Of a DNA stretch of 64,000 nt, positions 1 to 12,900 are shown piece after piece. Both the position numbers and the translations under genes were made by a program. Each line of letters starts with the position of its first letter. Position 1 is the stretch's first letter. This DNA is from Tetrapyrgos nigripes. Its lineage: Eukaryota > Basidiomycota > Agaricomycetes > Agaricales > Campanellaceae. Below the pieces are notes generated by a model. That model did no database searches. It was given only the letters and a program-made list of their open reading frames with translations, and had not been told where the DNA came from. The stretch covers positions 1-64,000 of the forward strand of contig JAACJM010000275.1 in assembly GCA_013368315.1 (NCBI GenBank), given 5' to 3'.

Positions 1-372
1 CAAGCGCATCATCATCAGAAACGTTATAGACATTTCCAGTTTTCGCTTTCACCTACGTCTAGCCTACACGTCTTGTCGACGAGCGTTACAGGCTACTAAC
101 GTTGGGCAAAAATTCGTTCTTCAAGGTTGGAGCCGGGATTGACGAGGAATGAGATGGAGGAGGAAGGGAGAGTTGGCGAGGAATTGTTTCGGAATTGGCC
201 TGGAGTCAGACTGGAGTTCATTACATTTCGTTGAGGGCAAGGTGTGTACAGATGTATTTTCTCCATCACCGCCGTCTGCAATCGCCCGACGTCATTCCTT
301 CAACTCTGGCCGCGCTCATTGGTATCCATAGTACGTATGTGTCTTTGCTTTTTCTTTTAGTCCTCGTTCACC
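1..372 (+). repeat. Dispersed duplicated block, copy 1
   Basis: This stretch is nearly the same as 14,538-14,942. The match starts at the first base of the window, so the block may extend further left. It stops where the HET 5' flank begins here and where a different sequence begins in the other copy. It has small indels and no convincing gene; short reading frames in it are not supported. It is part of the wider duplication history of the HET locus. Confidence 0.8.
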
Positions 373-384
373 CAGCACACATCC

Positions 385-595
385 ATAGCTCACCAAATAT
401 GGTTTGGATAGCGACACGCGGCAAAGCTGTAGTTGATGCTTTTAATTTACTATTGGCGCCCTTCATCCCATAAAAGCCTGACAGTCCACGCATGGCTGGA
501 CAACAGCTTCTTTCCTTTCCACAATGTACGTCGTAATGCCTTATCCTCACAGTCTTGTCTGACCCTTGCCTTTGTAGTCTCGATTACTCTCTCTC
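385..595 (+). promoter_or_regulatory. Conserved 5' flank of HET copy 1
   Basis: The 200 bases before the HET start codon are almost identical to those before HET copy 2 (5,455-5,664), including a CATCCCATAAAAGCCTGAC stretch about 130 bases upstream that could act as a TATA-type core promoter. Part of the same block is found inverted at about 14,310-14,395. The similarity shows that the promoter was duplicated with the gene; the promoter role itself is inferred. Confidence 0.5.
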
Positions 596-2631
596 ATGCG
601 TCTCTTGAATACGAACACCCTCAAACTCGCGGAGTTTTACGCCGATATCCCGCGGTATGCGATTCTATCTCATACCTGGGAGAAGGAGGAGGTCACTTTC
701 CAGGACATCCAGAATCTCGAAACTGCGAGACTTAAAGCTGGTTTCGTCAAAGTTTGGAACGCATGTGCGCGAGCTAGGGATTACGACTTCGAGTGGATCT
801 GGATTGACTCGTGCTGCATCAACAAGGAAAGCAGTGCTGAGCTTTCAGAGGCAATCAATTCCATGTACCAGTACTACGAGGATGCTGCGGTCTGCTACGT
901 CTACCTGTGCGACGTTTCCGCGAATATCATCCTCGGAATCCCAAGTCTACCTTCAAGGACAGTAGATGGTTCAAAAGGGGATGGACGTTGCAGGAGCTGC
1001 TTGCACCCTGGAATGTCATATTCTTGGACAAAGATTGGGTTAGGATTGGGACCAGGTGGACCTTGCGCGATGTGGTCTCTGCAATCACATCCATTCCGGT
1101 AGAGGTCTTTGAAGGTCAGGATATCGACATATACAGTGTTGCTCAGAGGATGTCATGGGCGGCTTCACGGGAGACGACGAGGGCAGAAGACCAAGCCTAT
1201 AGCTTGATGGGGATGTTTGGGGTCAGCATGCCGCCAATCTACGGGGAAGGTGGTGCAAAGGCATTTATGCGGCTTCAGCAGGAGATCATCAAAATATCTG
1301 ATGATCGGAGCATCTTTGCCTGGGTTGCCGCATCATCCGAGTACGACGAAAACAGGGGATTATTGGCCAAGTCGCCTTACGAATTCAGGATGTCCGGTGA
1401 AGTGAAGGCTAGCGAGTCAGATTGCATCGGAGACCGATCGTCGTATTCGTTTGGCAACAACGGCCTTCACATCCATCTTCCTCTTGAGACTGCTTACTCC
1501 TCCATTGCGGTGACGATGTATTTCTTGCATCCCTACTCTGTCAGACCGAGAGAGACGGTAGTTTTCTTATCGTTCTATCTCCGGAAGACGAGTCGGCACC
1601 AATACGCCCGGTGTTATCCAGATCAGTTGGTCTTCAGACCTACACTCCAGCCCGCGCTCAAGAATATTCAGGAGCTCACCGTCAGGGAAAATCCCATTGC
1701 CCGGAGGTCACGATTTACCACACCTCGTTATCCAGTGATTTATCATGTTGACCTCCTTCCTTCCGCTCGACACTTCCTCTTCACCGACACCATATCATCT
1801 CCTGCCGTTTATTTCCCCGATCCAAACAGAGTTTCGGTTCAACCTAAACCAGGGCAACCATCCAGTTATAGGTTGACCTATAAAACTCCATTTACCAAGG
1901 AGGCCTTCACCATTCATCTTTGGCACATCGGTTTTCCTTACTACTATGCCCTGCACCTCGGTGACCAACCCTTCGAAGAAGCTCCCTTTCTTACCGATCC
2001 TTCTCCAGATGATGGAACAGTGGTACGCTCGGACAGTGGTGCTATATCTGTTCACTGCGAGATGACAGGTCGGTTAGGCGACCAACGTCTCGAAATTGAT
2101 TTTATAGACCAAGACAGTCTCGAAATTGACTTTTGGACACAGACCTTGCAACGTCCACGTTCAGGTTTTATCATACCATCCAAAGTTGATATTGGAGACT
2201 TGAATGGTCAGCTAATAGGAGTCTATCCCTCCGATTTCTATATGAAGACGTTCCAACTTGAAGATATGGCATATATTCCTATGTCTCCTCCAGATGGTGG
2301 TGACACTGTGCCTCCCTTCCGCATTCTTACATACAAGATACCTGGTAGATCCCCCTCTCATGTTGCCATTGGTCTCCTGGGCCCCTCATCAGGGACACCT
2401 TGGACAGAGCTCATTGATTATGAGGAATCTGTGGAACAAGTGTACCAATCCTATCTCAATCGGCCAAGGACCGGTAAACGAGGGCTGAGGCAAACATTTA
2501 TTTTGTCTGATTCCTTTATCGGAGGTAGACTGATTGCTTCGGTCCAAGAGAGGTCCAGTCTACAGCTTGGAACACATTTGCTTCATCTAAAGTGGATGCC
2601 ACCCTTCGTCGTAGGCTTGCAGGAGGGATGA
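596..2631 (+). pseudogene. HET-domain protein, copy 1, broken by a 1-bp deletion
   Basis: This is a paralogue of the intact HET gene at 5,665-7,653. It starts MRLLNT and keeps the HET landmarks YAILSHTW, WIDSCCINK and, in the next frame, RWFKRGWTLQELLAP and EDQAYSLMGMFG. Next to copy 2, one base is missing between about 917 and 921 (after the codons for CDVS). The first frame then runs to a stop at 1,102, while the true continuation lies in another frame to the TGA at 2,629-2,631. HET proteins trigger death of fused non-self hyphae; this copy could give only a truncated N-terminal HET fragment of 168 residues. No intron fits the gap. A sequencing error remains possible, but the neighbouring reductase copies are also broken, which favours real decay. 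Confidence 0.85.
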
Positions 2632-2968
2632 AAAGAGGAAACAAGGAAACAAGGAGTTGATACTATTTTCCACGACAGTTGGCTCTGACGAGTTAGAGTA
2701 GAAAGGTGTGCATAGTATACATCGTAGTATGTAGTAGGAAATCCATTATTTCAATACATATGCATTACTGTAAAACCTCCTCGCATTATCACCTTCTCAA
2801 GGCTCTCCTCACATCAGCTCTCCTCTCCTCTCCTCTCCTCGTATCCTCTGATAATTGATTCCTCTCCTTCCCCGACCCCACACAACCCAGTACACGCAGG
2901 AAATCCAAATCCAAATCCAAATCCACTGTATATTACACCGACGACGATACCAACAAGGATACCAAAGC

Positions 2969-4419
2969 TTAACAGAGTAACCCCATCAACACGAGTACGA
3001 TTCCGAGTATAAAGGATATGGAGACTAGTAAGATGCTGATGACGCCAACGAGAGTTAGTTTGGTGGGAGGATGACGTGGTGTTGGTGTTGGTGTTCTTGG
3101 TGCTGTTGTTGTCGGGTATGAACGTGGTAGTGGTAATACTAATGGTGATTTTTCTAAATCCACATCCAAACTTGCATCTTTGGGAGGGGACGGCGACGAC
3201 CACGAAGACAACGACGATAAAATCCGCGAGAGGGGGAGAGGTGGAATGAGGACGATGTCAGGAATGAGGATGAGGACGAGGTGGACTCAGGTTGAGAAGG
3301 AGAAGAAGGACCAGGACCAGGGAGGTCCATTAGCCCCAGCATGATCAATAGCGGCGATTTCTTCGTGTGTTAGACTTGTGGGGGCTGTCAGTGAGATAGA
3401 GAATGTTTGATGGTTGATAGTATATTGTGTAGGCGTGCACAGTATTGGTAAATTGAGAAGGGACCCATGAGTGGGGTTTGGGGGAAGTCAACGCGTCAGC
3501 GACGATTAGCAAGAAAAACAAAAGACGACGCACGTAAATCATTAACTGCGAGATATTCCTTCATACGTTCTTTACTGGACGTTGTTCTGTGAGGTGTCAG
3601 ACAAGAACGAAAACAGAGAGGGTGGGACACACGTTACAATCACGGCACCCTTCGCCCTCACCCACAGAAAGATGACCTGAGTGGGGGTAATACCCAGCCT
3701 CAACGCAGCAGCTGTGATAGGGATATCAACTGGACCACCTGGGTAGGTAGTTATCGGTCTGTATGCATCCTTGTCAGCGCAACCAAAGAGAAGGAGTGGG
3801 GCTACGCACGCAAGACTACTATACGCTTCAACCACAATCCCATTCTCCTGACAATAGTCGATAGTAGGCTTCATCTCCGCATAGTTGTAAGGATTCAGAG
3901 AAATCTGGTTAACCGCAGGCTTGACTTTCGCTACCCGCATCGTCTGTTTGAGATGCTTGACCTCGTAATTTGATACCCCAATACTCCTCGTCAACCCCTC
4001 CTCCTTGAGCCTCTCCATCTCCTTCCAAGCCTCCTTGATATCCGGGACGAAAAAATGATTATGTATAAGAAACAAATCCACATACTCTACTCCCAATTTC
4101 TCCAGACTGTCCTTTAGAGACTTGCGTAGAGGGATCATCAACCCGCATTTGTGGTAAGGAACAAGTCTTTTCTGGCAAGCCCGCTTTCTTTGATAGCCCG
4201 ACCGACGAATGGTTCGGTTTCGTAGAACGCTGCGGTGTCGAGATGGGAGAAACCAGATTCGAGGGCGAGTTGGACGTAGGTGCTGACGTCGTGCCATTTC
4301 CATTTAGAGCCGGTCCCGAAGGCAATGGTGGGGATCTACAGAACAGGGTTGGATGGGTCAGAGGCGAGGAGGAGGAGGAGAGGACATACGTTGTGGCCGT
4401 CGTTGAGTGGAAGAGACAT
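2969..4419 (-). pseudogene. Aldo/keto reductase with C-terminal membrane tail, copy 1
   Basis: An NADPH-dependent aldo/keto reductase read right to left. It starts [10 protein letters not shown] at 4,419, has a first intron of about 70 bp, and shows family signatures: [10 protein letters not shown] (catalytic Tyr region), LGVEYVDLFLIHNH, SIGVSNYE and the C-terminal TSSKERMKEYL. Splicing out short introns joins a C-terminal extension ending in one hydrophobic helix (LTLVGVISILLVSISFILGI), so the ancestral enzyme was probably membrane tail-anchored, which is unusual. Next to copy 2, one base is lost in the TTK codon region (about 4,150) and bases are lost in the low-complexity linker (about 3,315 and 3,233). 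As read, the frame stops at 3,287-3,289. It converges on HET copy 1. Confidence 0.75.
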
Positions 4420-5454
4420 TGCAGTTGCTATTTTTGGTAAGCAAGTCTCACCTTCGTCTTTGGCTGTTTCACCGATCTCAGTCGCACGCAGGCTGGTATT
4501 GGCGGTGGTGATTGTCTGGTTTCCAGAGTGCTGGAGAGGCACAATGGGAGGTATTGGAGTCCACAACGTAGCTCGTCGCGGCGATGGAGGTCAAAGTGGT
4601 CAGAAAGTTCTCGAATCCGTTTCCGAGCACAACGTTTCCTAACCAGCTTCTGGCCACGGAATATTGGTTCATGCAGGGTGTGTCTGTTTTGACCTCATGG
4701 ATGCGGTCATGGGGCTTTGGCTGTCTTAGTTACGGAGCAAATGGCGGGCATTTCAGTGTCAATGTTAACGTTGACCTTCCTTCACGTTGCTGGAGGTAAC
4801 GCAAATCATTGCGGCAGGTTTCCGTCAAGTTGAAGCTCACGAGATGGTCGCTATTTCAGGTGGTCGCTGTCTCGGTTTTCCTAGGCCTCCATGATACACA
4901 GGGTTGGAATCATTGGAAGTCTATTTCAGGCGGCGTCAAGTTACACGAGCACACCCAATCTTCTTTTGCGGTTACTTTCACATCATCATCATCATCATCA
5001 TAGTACCCAGCCTTCTTCCTGCCGTCCAGAACTCCAACGCTGACAGTCTCAGATCTCAACGACACCATCACCGGGTCAAATACATACTGTTTTACTCTCG
5101 AAACATGCACCCTCCCTCCTTCTGCATGTCTCAGTCTCAACGACACCATCGCCGGTGGAGTAGCCAGGGCATGCTCCAGAGAGGGATGCTTTTCAAATAC
5201 AAACCTCAGAACGTGCCTTTTCCTTCCGCATGGCCAAGTCTTGCCTCAGTCATGAGCTCGTCTTCACAGCTGGGATTGGGCCAAACCCCAAAAAGTGGCG
5301 GTGAAAGAGTCGTTGAGGTCGTAAGCAGGTATAAGGCGGTTAAGTGAAGAAGAGATAGGGTGGAGATGGCATCCGCGACGCGTTGTGGTCGAGCACTCTC
5401 CTGTCAGCGGCTCTACTGGCGTTAACCAAGCACATCGCTTTGAAGAAGACTGGC
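4420..5454. other. Unit-to-unit spacer between the two HET/AKR copies
   Basis: No supported gene. It holds the presumed reductase promoter and about 1 kb with no match in the second unit. A short ATC microsatellite sits near 4,980-5,001. Reading frames here are short and not conserved. Confidence 0.5.
4980..5001 (+). repeat. ATC trinucleotide microsatellite
   Basis: About seven perfect ATC units in the spacer between the two duplicated units. It gives an Asp-rich or Ile-rich run in short shadow frames and is not coding. Confidence 0.9.
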
Positions 5455-5664
5455 CAGTTGGTGAATATGGTTTGGATATGGCATTGCTGTAAAGCTGTGG
5501 TTGATGGTTTACTGCCATCCATTGGCGCCCTTCATCCCATAAAAGCCTGACAGTCCACGCATAGCTGGACAACAGCTTCTTTCCTTTCCACAATGTACGT
5601 CGTAATGCCTTATCCTCACAGTCTTGTCTGACCCTTGCCTTTGTAGTCTCGATTACTCTCTCTC
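5455..5664 (+). promoter_or_regulatory. Conserved 5' flank of HET copy 2
   Basis: Near-identical to 385-595 (see there). It marks the left edge of the second duplicated unit and keeps the same CATCCCATAAAAGCCTGAC stretch and the same distance to the start codon. Confidence 0.5.
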
Positions 5665-7653
5665 ATGCGTCTCTTGAATACGAAAACCCTCAAACTCGCA
5701 GAGTTTTACGCTGATATCCCGCTGTATGCAATTCTATCTCATACCTGGGAGAAGGAAGAGGTCACTTTCCAGGACATCCAGAATCTCGAAACTGCGAGAC
5801 TTAAAGCTGGTTTCGCCAAAGTTTCGAATGCATGTGCGCGAGCTAGGAATTACGACTTCGAGTGGATCTGGATTGACTCGTGCTGCATCAACAAGGAAAG
5901 CAGTGCTGAGCTTTCAGAGGCAATCAACTCCATGTACCAGTACTACGAGGACGCCGCGGTCTGCTACGTCTACCTATGCGATGTTTCCATCGAGTTTCAC
6001 CCTCGGAATCTCAAGTCTACCTTCAAGGACAGTAGATGGTTCAAAAGGGGATGGACGTTGCAGGAGCTGCTTGCACCCGATCATGTCGTATTCTTGGACA
6101 AAGATTGGGTTAGGATTGGGACCAGGTGGACCTTGCGCGATGTGGTCTCTGCAATCACATCCATTCCAGTGGAGGTCTTTGAAGGTTGGGATATCAACAC
6201 ATACAGTGTTGCTCAGAGGATGTCATGGGCGGCTTCGCGGGAGACGACGAGGGCAGAAGACCAAGCCTATAGCTTGATGGGGATATTTGGGGTCAGCATG
6301 CCGCCAATCTACGGGGAAGGTGGTGCAAAGGCATTTATGCGGCTTCAGCAGGAGATCATCAAAATATCTGATGATCAGAGCATTTTTGCCTGGGTTGCCG
6401 CATCATCCGAGCGCAATGAACACAGGGGATTATTGGCCAAGTCGCCTTACGAATTCAGGATGTCCGGTGAAGTGAAGGCTAGCGAGTCAGATTGCATTGG
6501 AGACCGATCGTCGTATTCGTTTGGCAATAATGGTCTCCACATCCATCTCCCTCTTGAAAGCATTGGTGGCGACGATCTCTTTCTTGCATCATTACTCTGT
6601 CAGTCTGAGAGAGACGGTAGCTTCTTATCGTTCGCTCTCCGAAAGACGAGTCGGCACCAATACGCCCGGTGTCATCCAGATCAGTTGGTCTTCAGACCTA
6701 CACTCCAGCCCGCGCTCAACAATATTCAGGAGCTTACAGTTAGGGAAATTCCTGTCACCCGGAGGTCACGATCCTACGTCAGCGTTGATTTGTTCGAGTC
6801 ATTGATGTATCATGTTGACCTCCTTCCCTCGGCTCAACACTTCATTTGCACCAACTCCCAATCATGGCATGTCATTCATTCCCCCAATCTAAGCAGAGTG
6901 TCCGTTCGACTTCAAAGGCCAATTTTTGACTGCAAATTGACCTATAAAACTCAAGTTACCGAAGAGGCCTTCACCATTCATCTTTGGCGCGGCGGTTTTC
7001 CTTGCTATGTGCTACAACTTGGTGACCAACCCCTCAAGTGGCCTCCCTTGATTGACGAATCTTCTCCAGATGATGGAACAGTGGTGTGCTCGAACAGTGG
7101 TGCTATATCTGTTCACTCCGAGGTGACATCGGATCGGTCAGCCCGACGTTTCGAAATTGGTGTTATAGACCGAGACAGTCTCGAAATCAACTTTTGGACA
7201 CAGACCTTACGACCTCCACGTTCAGGCTTTATCGTACCATCCATGTATTATGGTCCCAGTGAAATGATTCCGCTGGTCGGAGTCTATCCCTTCGATTTCT
7301 ATCAGAAGACGTTCCAAGATATGGCATATATTCCTATGTCTCCTACAGATGATCCCTTCCGCATTCTTACATACGGCAGACCTGGTACACCCTCCTTTCA
7401 TGTTGCCATTGGTCTCCTAGGCCCCTCATGTGAGACATATTGGACAGAGGTCATGGGTGATGGGGAATCTGTGGAACAATTGTACCAATCCTATCTCAAT
7501 CGCTCAAGGGCTGATAAACTCGGACAGCTGGGGCAAACATCTACTTGGTCTGATTCCCTTTACGTAGGTAGTCTGATTGCTTCGGTCCAAGAGAGGTCCA
7601 GTCTACGGCTTGGAACACATTTGCTTCGTCTAGAGTGGATATGGGGCCCGTAG
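5665..7653 (+). CDS. HET-domain (heterokaryon incompatibility) protein, intact copy
   Basis: A single-exon gene of 662 codons. The start MRLLNTKTLKL matches the usual N-terminus of this basidiomycete HET family. The HET domain covers about residues 18-150: YAILSHTW near residue 21, WIDSCCINK near 72, and RWFKRGWTLQELLAP near 124. It is followed by the family's second conserved block, SWAASRETTRAEDQAYSLMG near 188 and PPIYGEG, matching the DUF8212 region. The C-terminal 400 residues are variable, with no repeats or NACHT/NB-ARC motor seen. HET proteins act in cytoplasmic non-self recognition and programmed cell death after hyphal fusion; the partner of this one is unknown. It is the only unbroken member of three HET-locus copies here. 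Confidence 0.93.
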   Translation: MRLLNTKTLKLAEFYADIPLYAILSHTWEKEEVTFQDIQNLETARLKAGFAKVSNACARARNYDFEWIWIDSCCINKESSAELSEAINSMYQYYEDAAVCYVYLCDVSIEFHPRNLKSTFKDSRWFKRGWTLQELLAPDHVVFLDKDWVRIGTRWTLRDVVSAITSIPVEVFEGWDINTYSVAQRMSWAASRETTRAEDQAYSLMGIFGVSMPPIYGEGGAKAFMRLQQEIIKISDDQSIFAWVAASSERNEHRGLLAKSPYEFRMSGEVKASESDCIGDRSSYSFGNNGLHIHLPLESIGGDDLFLASLLCQSERDGSFLSFALRKTSRHQYARCHPDQLVFRPTLQPALNNIQELTVREIPVTRRSRSYVSVDLFESLMYHVDLLPSAQHFICTNSQSWHVIHSPNLSRVSVRLQRPIFDCKLTYKTQVTEEAFTIHLWRGGFPCYVLQLGDQPLKWPPLIDESSPDDGTVVCSNSGAISVHSEVTSDRSARRFEIGVIDRDSLEINFWTQTLRPPRSGFIVPSMYYGPSEMIPLVGVYPFDFYQKTFQDMAYIPMSPTDDPFRILTYGRPGTPSFHVAIGLLGPSCETYWTEVMGDGESVEQLYQSYLNRSRADKLGQLGQTSTWSDSLYVGSLIASVQERSSLRLGTHLLRLEWIWGP

Positions 7654-7719
7654 GCTCTTTAGTAAATTGTCATGATGTCTGTTCAGCAGAGACTACTAAT
7701 ATCCGGTTCTTGATCACCC

Positions 7720-8160
7720 TTCGTCCTAGGCTTGCAGGAGAAAAGAAGGGAACAGGGAATTGATGCTATTTTCCACGACAGTTGGCCGCGACGAGCTAGA
7801 GTAGAAAGGTGAACATACTATCCATAGACAATAATACAGAATTCCTACTAGTATATCAGTAGTACACACAACGAAAACAAGATTTCATGTCTGCAGCTTC
7901 GGCAGGTCTGTCTCTTCCTTCTGCTCGGTATCCTGTTCGTTTTTATCCTTGACGTCCTTCTCGTCTTCGGCATGTCTGTCTCAAGGTTCAACGTTCAACA
8001 TAGGAACGCGCTCCCGCATTGAGTCGATGCTCGTCCCCAATTCGTCCCCCAAGGCTGTCAGACTAGTACTTCAGTGTCTCTGCGCCGCGGCCGGCCTCGT
8101 TTTAAGTGCTTCAAGGTCGTAGACGGTCTATATAGTTAACAGCTCGTACTTACTTACATG
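7720..8160 (-). repeat. Block shared in inverted orientation with 15,150-15,460
   Basis: Bases 7,720-7,815 (HET 3' flank) and 7,870-8,030 reappear inverted at about 15,361-15,460 and 15,190-15,310. On the minus strand, 7,870-8,000 keeps the open, highly charged C-terminal frame (EDEKDVKDKN, EQKEETDLPKLQT, stop) of the ORF at 14,686-15,297. This is therefore a gene-tail fragment dragged next to HET copy 2 and absent from unit 1. Confidence 0.75.
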
Positions 8161-8363
8161 TACATAATTATGTGTAGTAGCAAAAGTAGGAAACCCATTT
8201 CAATACATTATTCTAATACATATGCATTACTGTAAACCTCACATCCTCACCTTCTCACCTTCTCAAGGCTCACATCAGCTCTCCTCTCCTCTCCTCTCCT
8301 CATATCCTCTGATAATTGATTCCTCGCCTCCCCCCACCGGCCCCCACCAGGCCCACCCAAAGC

Positions 8364-9813
<1,450 letters not shown>

Positions 9814-9956
9814 CTAGGGTCAGCCCGGTCGACGACTGCCCGTAGTGGCATAATTTGCGCAATTTTCTCTCTAGGTATGTAGATAAGACAGATGAAATTG
9901 TGTTGCCAGCCTGAGATAAAGAATACAGACGCGAAAAAGGTAGGAGCAGAATAGTA

Positions 9957-12900
9957 TTACAGAGAACTTAGATCCTTCGCGCTACGTATCATCTGTTCTG
10001 CTCCGTAGGAACGCGGTTTAATGTTACATTTGAAAGGCAGTGGATTGCTGTAGAAAAGTGTCGTCAATTTCCGTCCGTCAGTTAATCAGTAGGCTTCATC
10101 CTTACCACATAAAATCTAAAGTGTACTCCACATTGGGTTCAATCTCATTCCCGTCCTCGTCTACAACTTGTGTTACATCAAAGCATGCTAGGATGCACGC
10201 TATCGCCATCCACATGGCTGAAATCGCTAAATCTGTACCAGCGCAAAGTCTACGGCCAAATCCAAATGCTGGGTTCGGAAAGGGGACATTTGGGTCAAGA
10301 AAGCCGTCTTCTTGTAGAAAGCGTTCTGGGTTAAATATATGTGGATTTGGTCCATATACAGACTCGTCGTGAAGCATTGCCCTGGTGGGATTATCATCAA
10401 TTCTGGTGCGATAGATTACTCTTCCTCAATGGTCACTCACCAGTAGTGATGTGCGGGCCGGGCCGGGCTCAAAAGCCGGGGCTTGGGCTGGGCTTTGTCG
10501 GGCTCAGGCTTGCTAGAGATCGAGCCCGAGCCTTCGAGCCCTCAGTAGGGCAGGCTTGGGCAGGCTCGGGCTCAGGCCCGGGCTCAGTAGTCAAAAAATT
10601 GTAGTAAATTAGAAACTAGAACAATTATCAGTGTATTCTAGTTGAAACCATCATAATCTAAGTCCTCCCCGCTATCTTCAGCCTCGTCGACATCGATAAG
10701 CTCCACCCAATCCTCTGTTTCATCTTCTAGAGTGCCATCATCGGCCTCAACATTGTCATCCTCCAGTGGCGCTTCACGGAATATCAAGTTACGACGGAGT
10801 GCACATTTGAGAAATTGCAATGGTTCAACAATATCCTTTCCGAGTCGGTTGCGTCGTTTGCTAATCGTAATCCCAGCTGATGAAAAGGTGCGTTCACTTG
10901 ACACAGACGATGCCATAATGGCACAGTAATCCCGTGCAAGTGACGCCCAAACTGGATAGTCTGTAGAATGGAGCTGTGCAGTTTTCAATAAATATCAAAA
11001 ACTCGAAATAATAACAGTTACTTACCCCCCACCACTGTACCAAAGACATTCCAGAAGGAATCTTCTCTTTAGCATCAAGGAAATCATTGAACTCCTGAAG
11101 CCACGGCTGAACGGAATTGGATTTGGTCTGGTTGTCCATTTCATCATCGGAATCTGAGTCATCTAACAGCACACGATGTCGGAAACTCGTTTATTGTGTG
11201 TTCGGTATGCTCGCAAGGGTGAAGACGGCTGTGTTAGAGCTAATTTAGTGTATTTTGACCGATAACAATTGAAGACGACCACATTGGTCTCAGGGTACGC
11301 AAGTAGACCAAAAAAAAACCTCATGTACAAACTGTATTGCCCAAGAAAGGGTTGAGCTCGAGCCTGAGATGGATGGATGAGAGCTCAAGAAGCAATTCCA
11401 TATGTACCATCTTGTAATAGGTTACATCGTGAAGTATTTTGGGATAATCAAGAAAACGGCGGGAAGGGTGACTTCAGATCGTGGTGGTAAGAACAGAAAT
11501 GCAAAAAGTGGCAGTGCAAGCTAGGCACGTTACCTTTACAAGTGGGAATCGAAGCCAATTTTGCAGATCGGCAGCTTACTTTTTCCCATGACTGGCTCGA
11601 TGCTGAGTGGCTGAAAGCCCGGGCCTGAGCCCGAGCCCAGGGGCTTTGAGAAAGCAAGCCCGAGCCCTCAAGCCCTCAAGCCCTCTTCAAAGGCCGGGCC
11701 GGGCTTGGGCTTTCAGAGCCGGGCTTGGGCCGGCCTAGGGCTTTGAGCCCAAGCCCGCACATCACTACTCACCAGCCATTCCCAACTACAGTAGCACCTC
11801 CAGGAATGTAATACCCGTTGTATTCGTCATCTTCGACACTCCTATGAGGCACGCCTATCGTTCAGAAGTATATCAACTTGGGAATCCGACATGAGCAGAT
11901 AAGATAACTTACTCAAAGGTGTGAGTGGTATCCACCGTAGGGTCTCCCTCAAAAGCGCATCCACATAGGGAATGGAACCAAAATCTGAGAAATCGGCAAG
12001 TCGCGCCCCTCCAGTCCTTTCGTCAACGGCTATCTGCCCTTTCCTCATAGCGTCGGGATTCTTGACTAATCCATGAATGAATGTTCCTAGAGTGGAGGCG
12101 GTCTACAGAAGAAAGGTGAGTTGCCACGTCGGCGGCTAAATAAAAAAGATAGATAAATAAAAAATACAGACCGAGTCAGCACCACCTGCGTACACCAGTC
12201 CCTTTGTAAGTTATATCCAAATGGTCAAGGATGAATCAAGGTCTTGCCTGAATACATCGTCGTTAGGACAGCTTGTAAAACTTTCTCGGCTTCAAGCTGA
12301 CGTTGTGCCGTTGAGGAGGGTTCGGAAGCCAGTTTCTCCAGAGAGCGGCTAGCGACCGAAGGGGTGAAGTCACCTTTGGCCTAGATATGATACAAAGATT
12401 AGCAAAACAAGCAGCCAACTAACCAACACATCCGAAGGCGGAAAGTACTCACCATAGCGCCCTTGACAAATTCCAGAGGGACAACCGCGATCGCAGACAT
12501 ATCCTTATTCCACTCCCTGGCTTGACGCTTGAAGCCTGCTCCAGGAAACCAGTCTGGGATGTGTTTGAGAACAGGAAGTTGGTCGACCAGATAAGAGCCC
12601 GAATTGACGGTAAGTGCTGCAGCGTGCAAGGCCTTTTCGGCAATATTGATGAACGGGTCATTTTCAGGTTGAACCTCGATGCCATAGGCGATTGAAAGGA
12701 TGGTATTCCCGGCCATGCTGCACGAGTATTAAGTGAATGAGGTTGAAGGAAGTCAATAAATTTGGACGCACTAGCGCAAATGTTTCAGAAAGTCATCAGG
12801 TTTGTCAAGTAGGAGTAACAACAGTTTCTGTGTTGCTGAAGTTATGGAAGGCTGATATGTCACCAATGCTCGAGGGTTCAGTTCTTGATGAAAACCTTTC

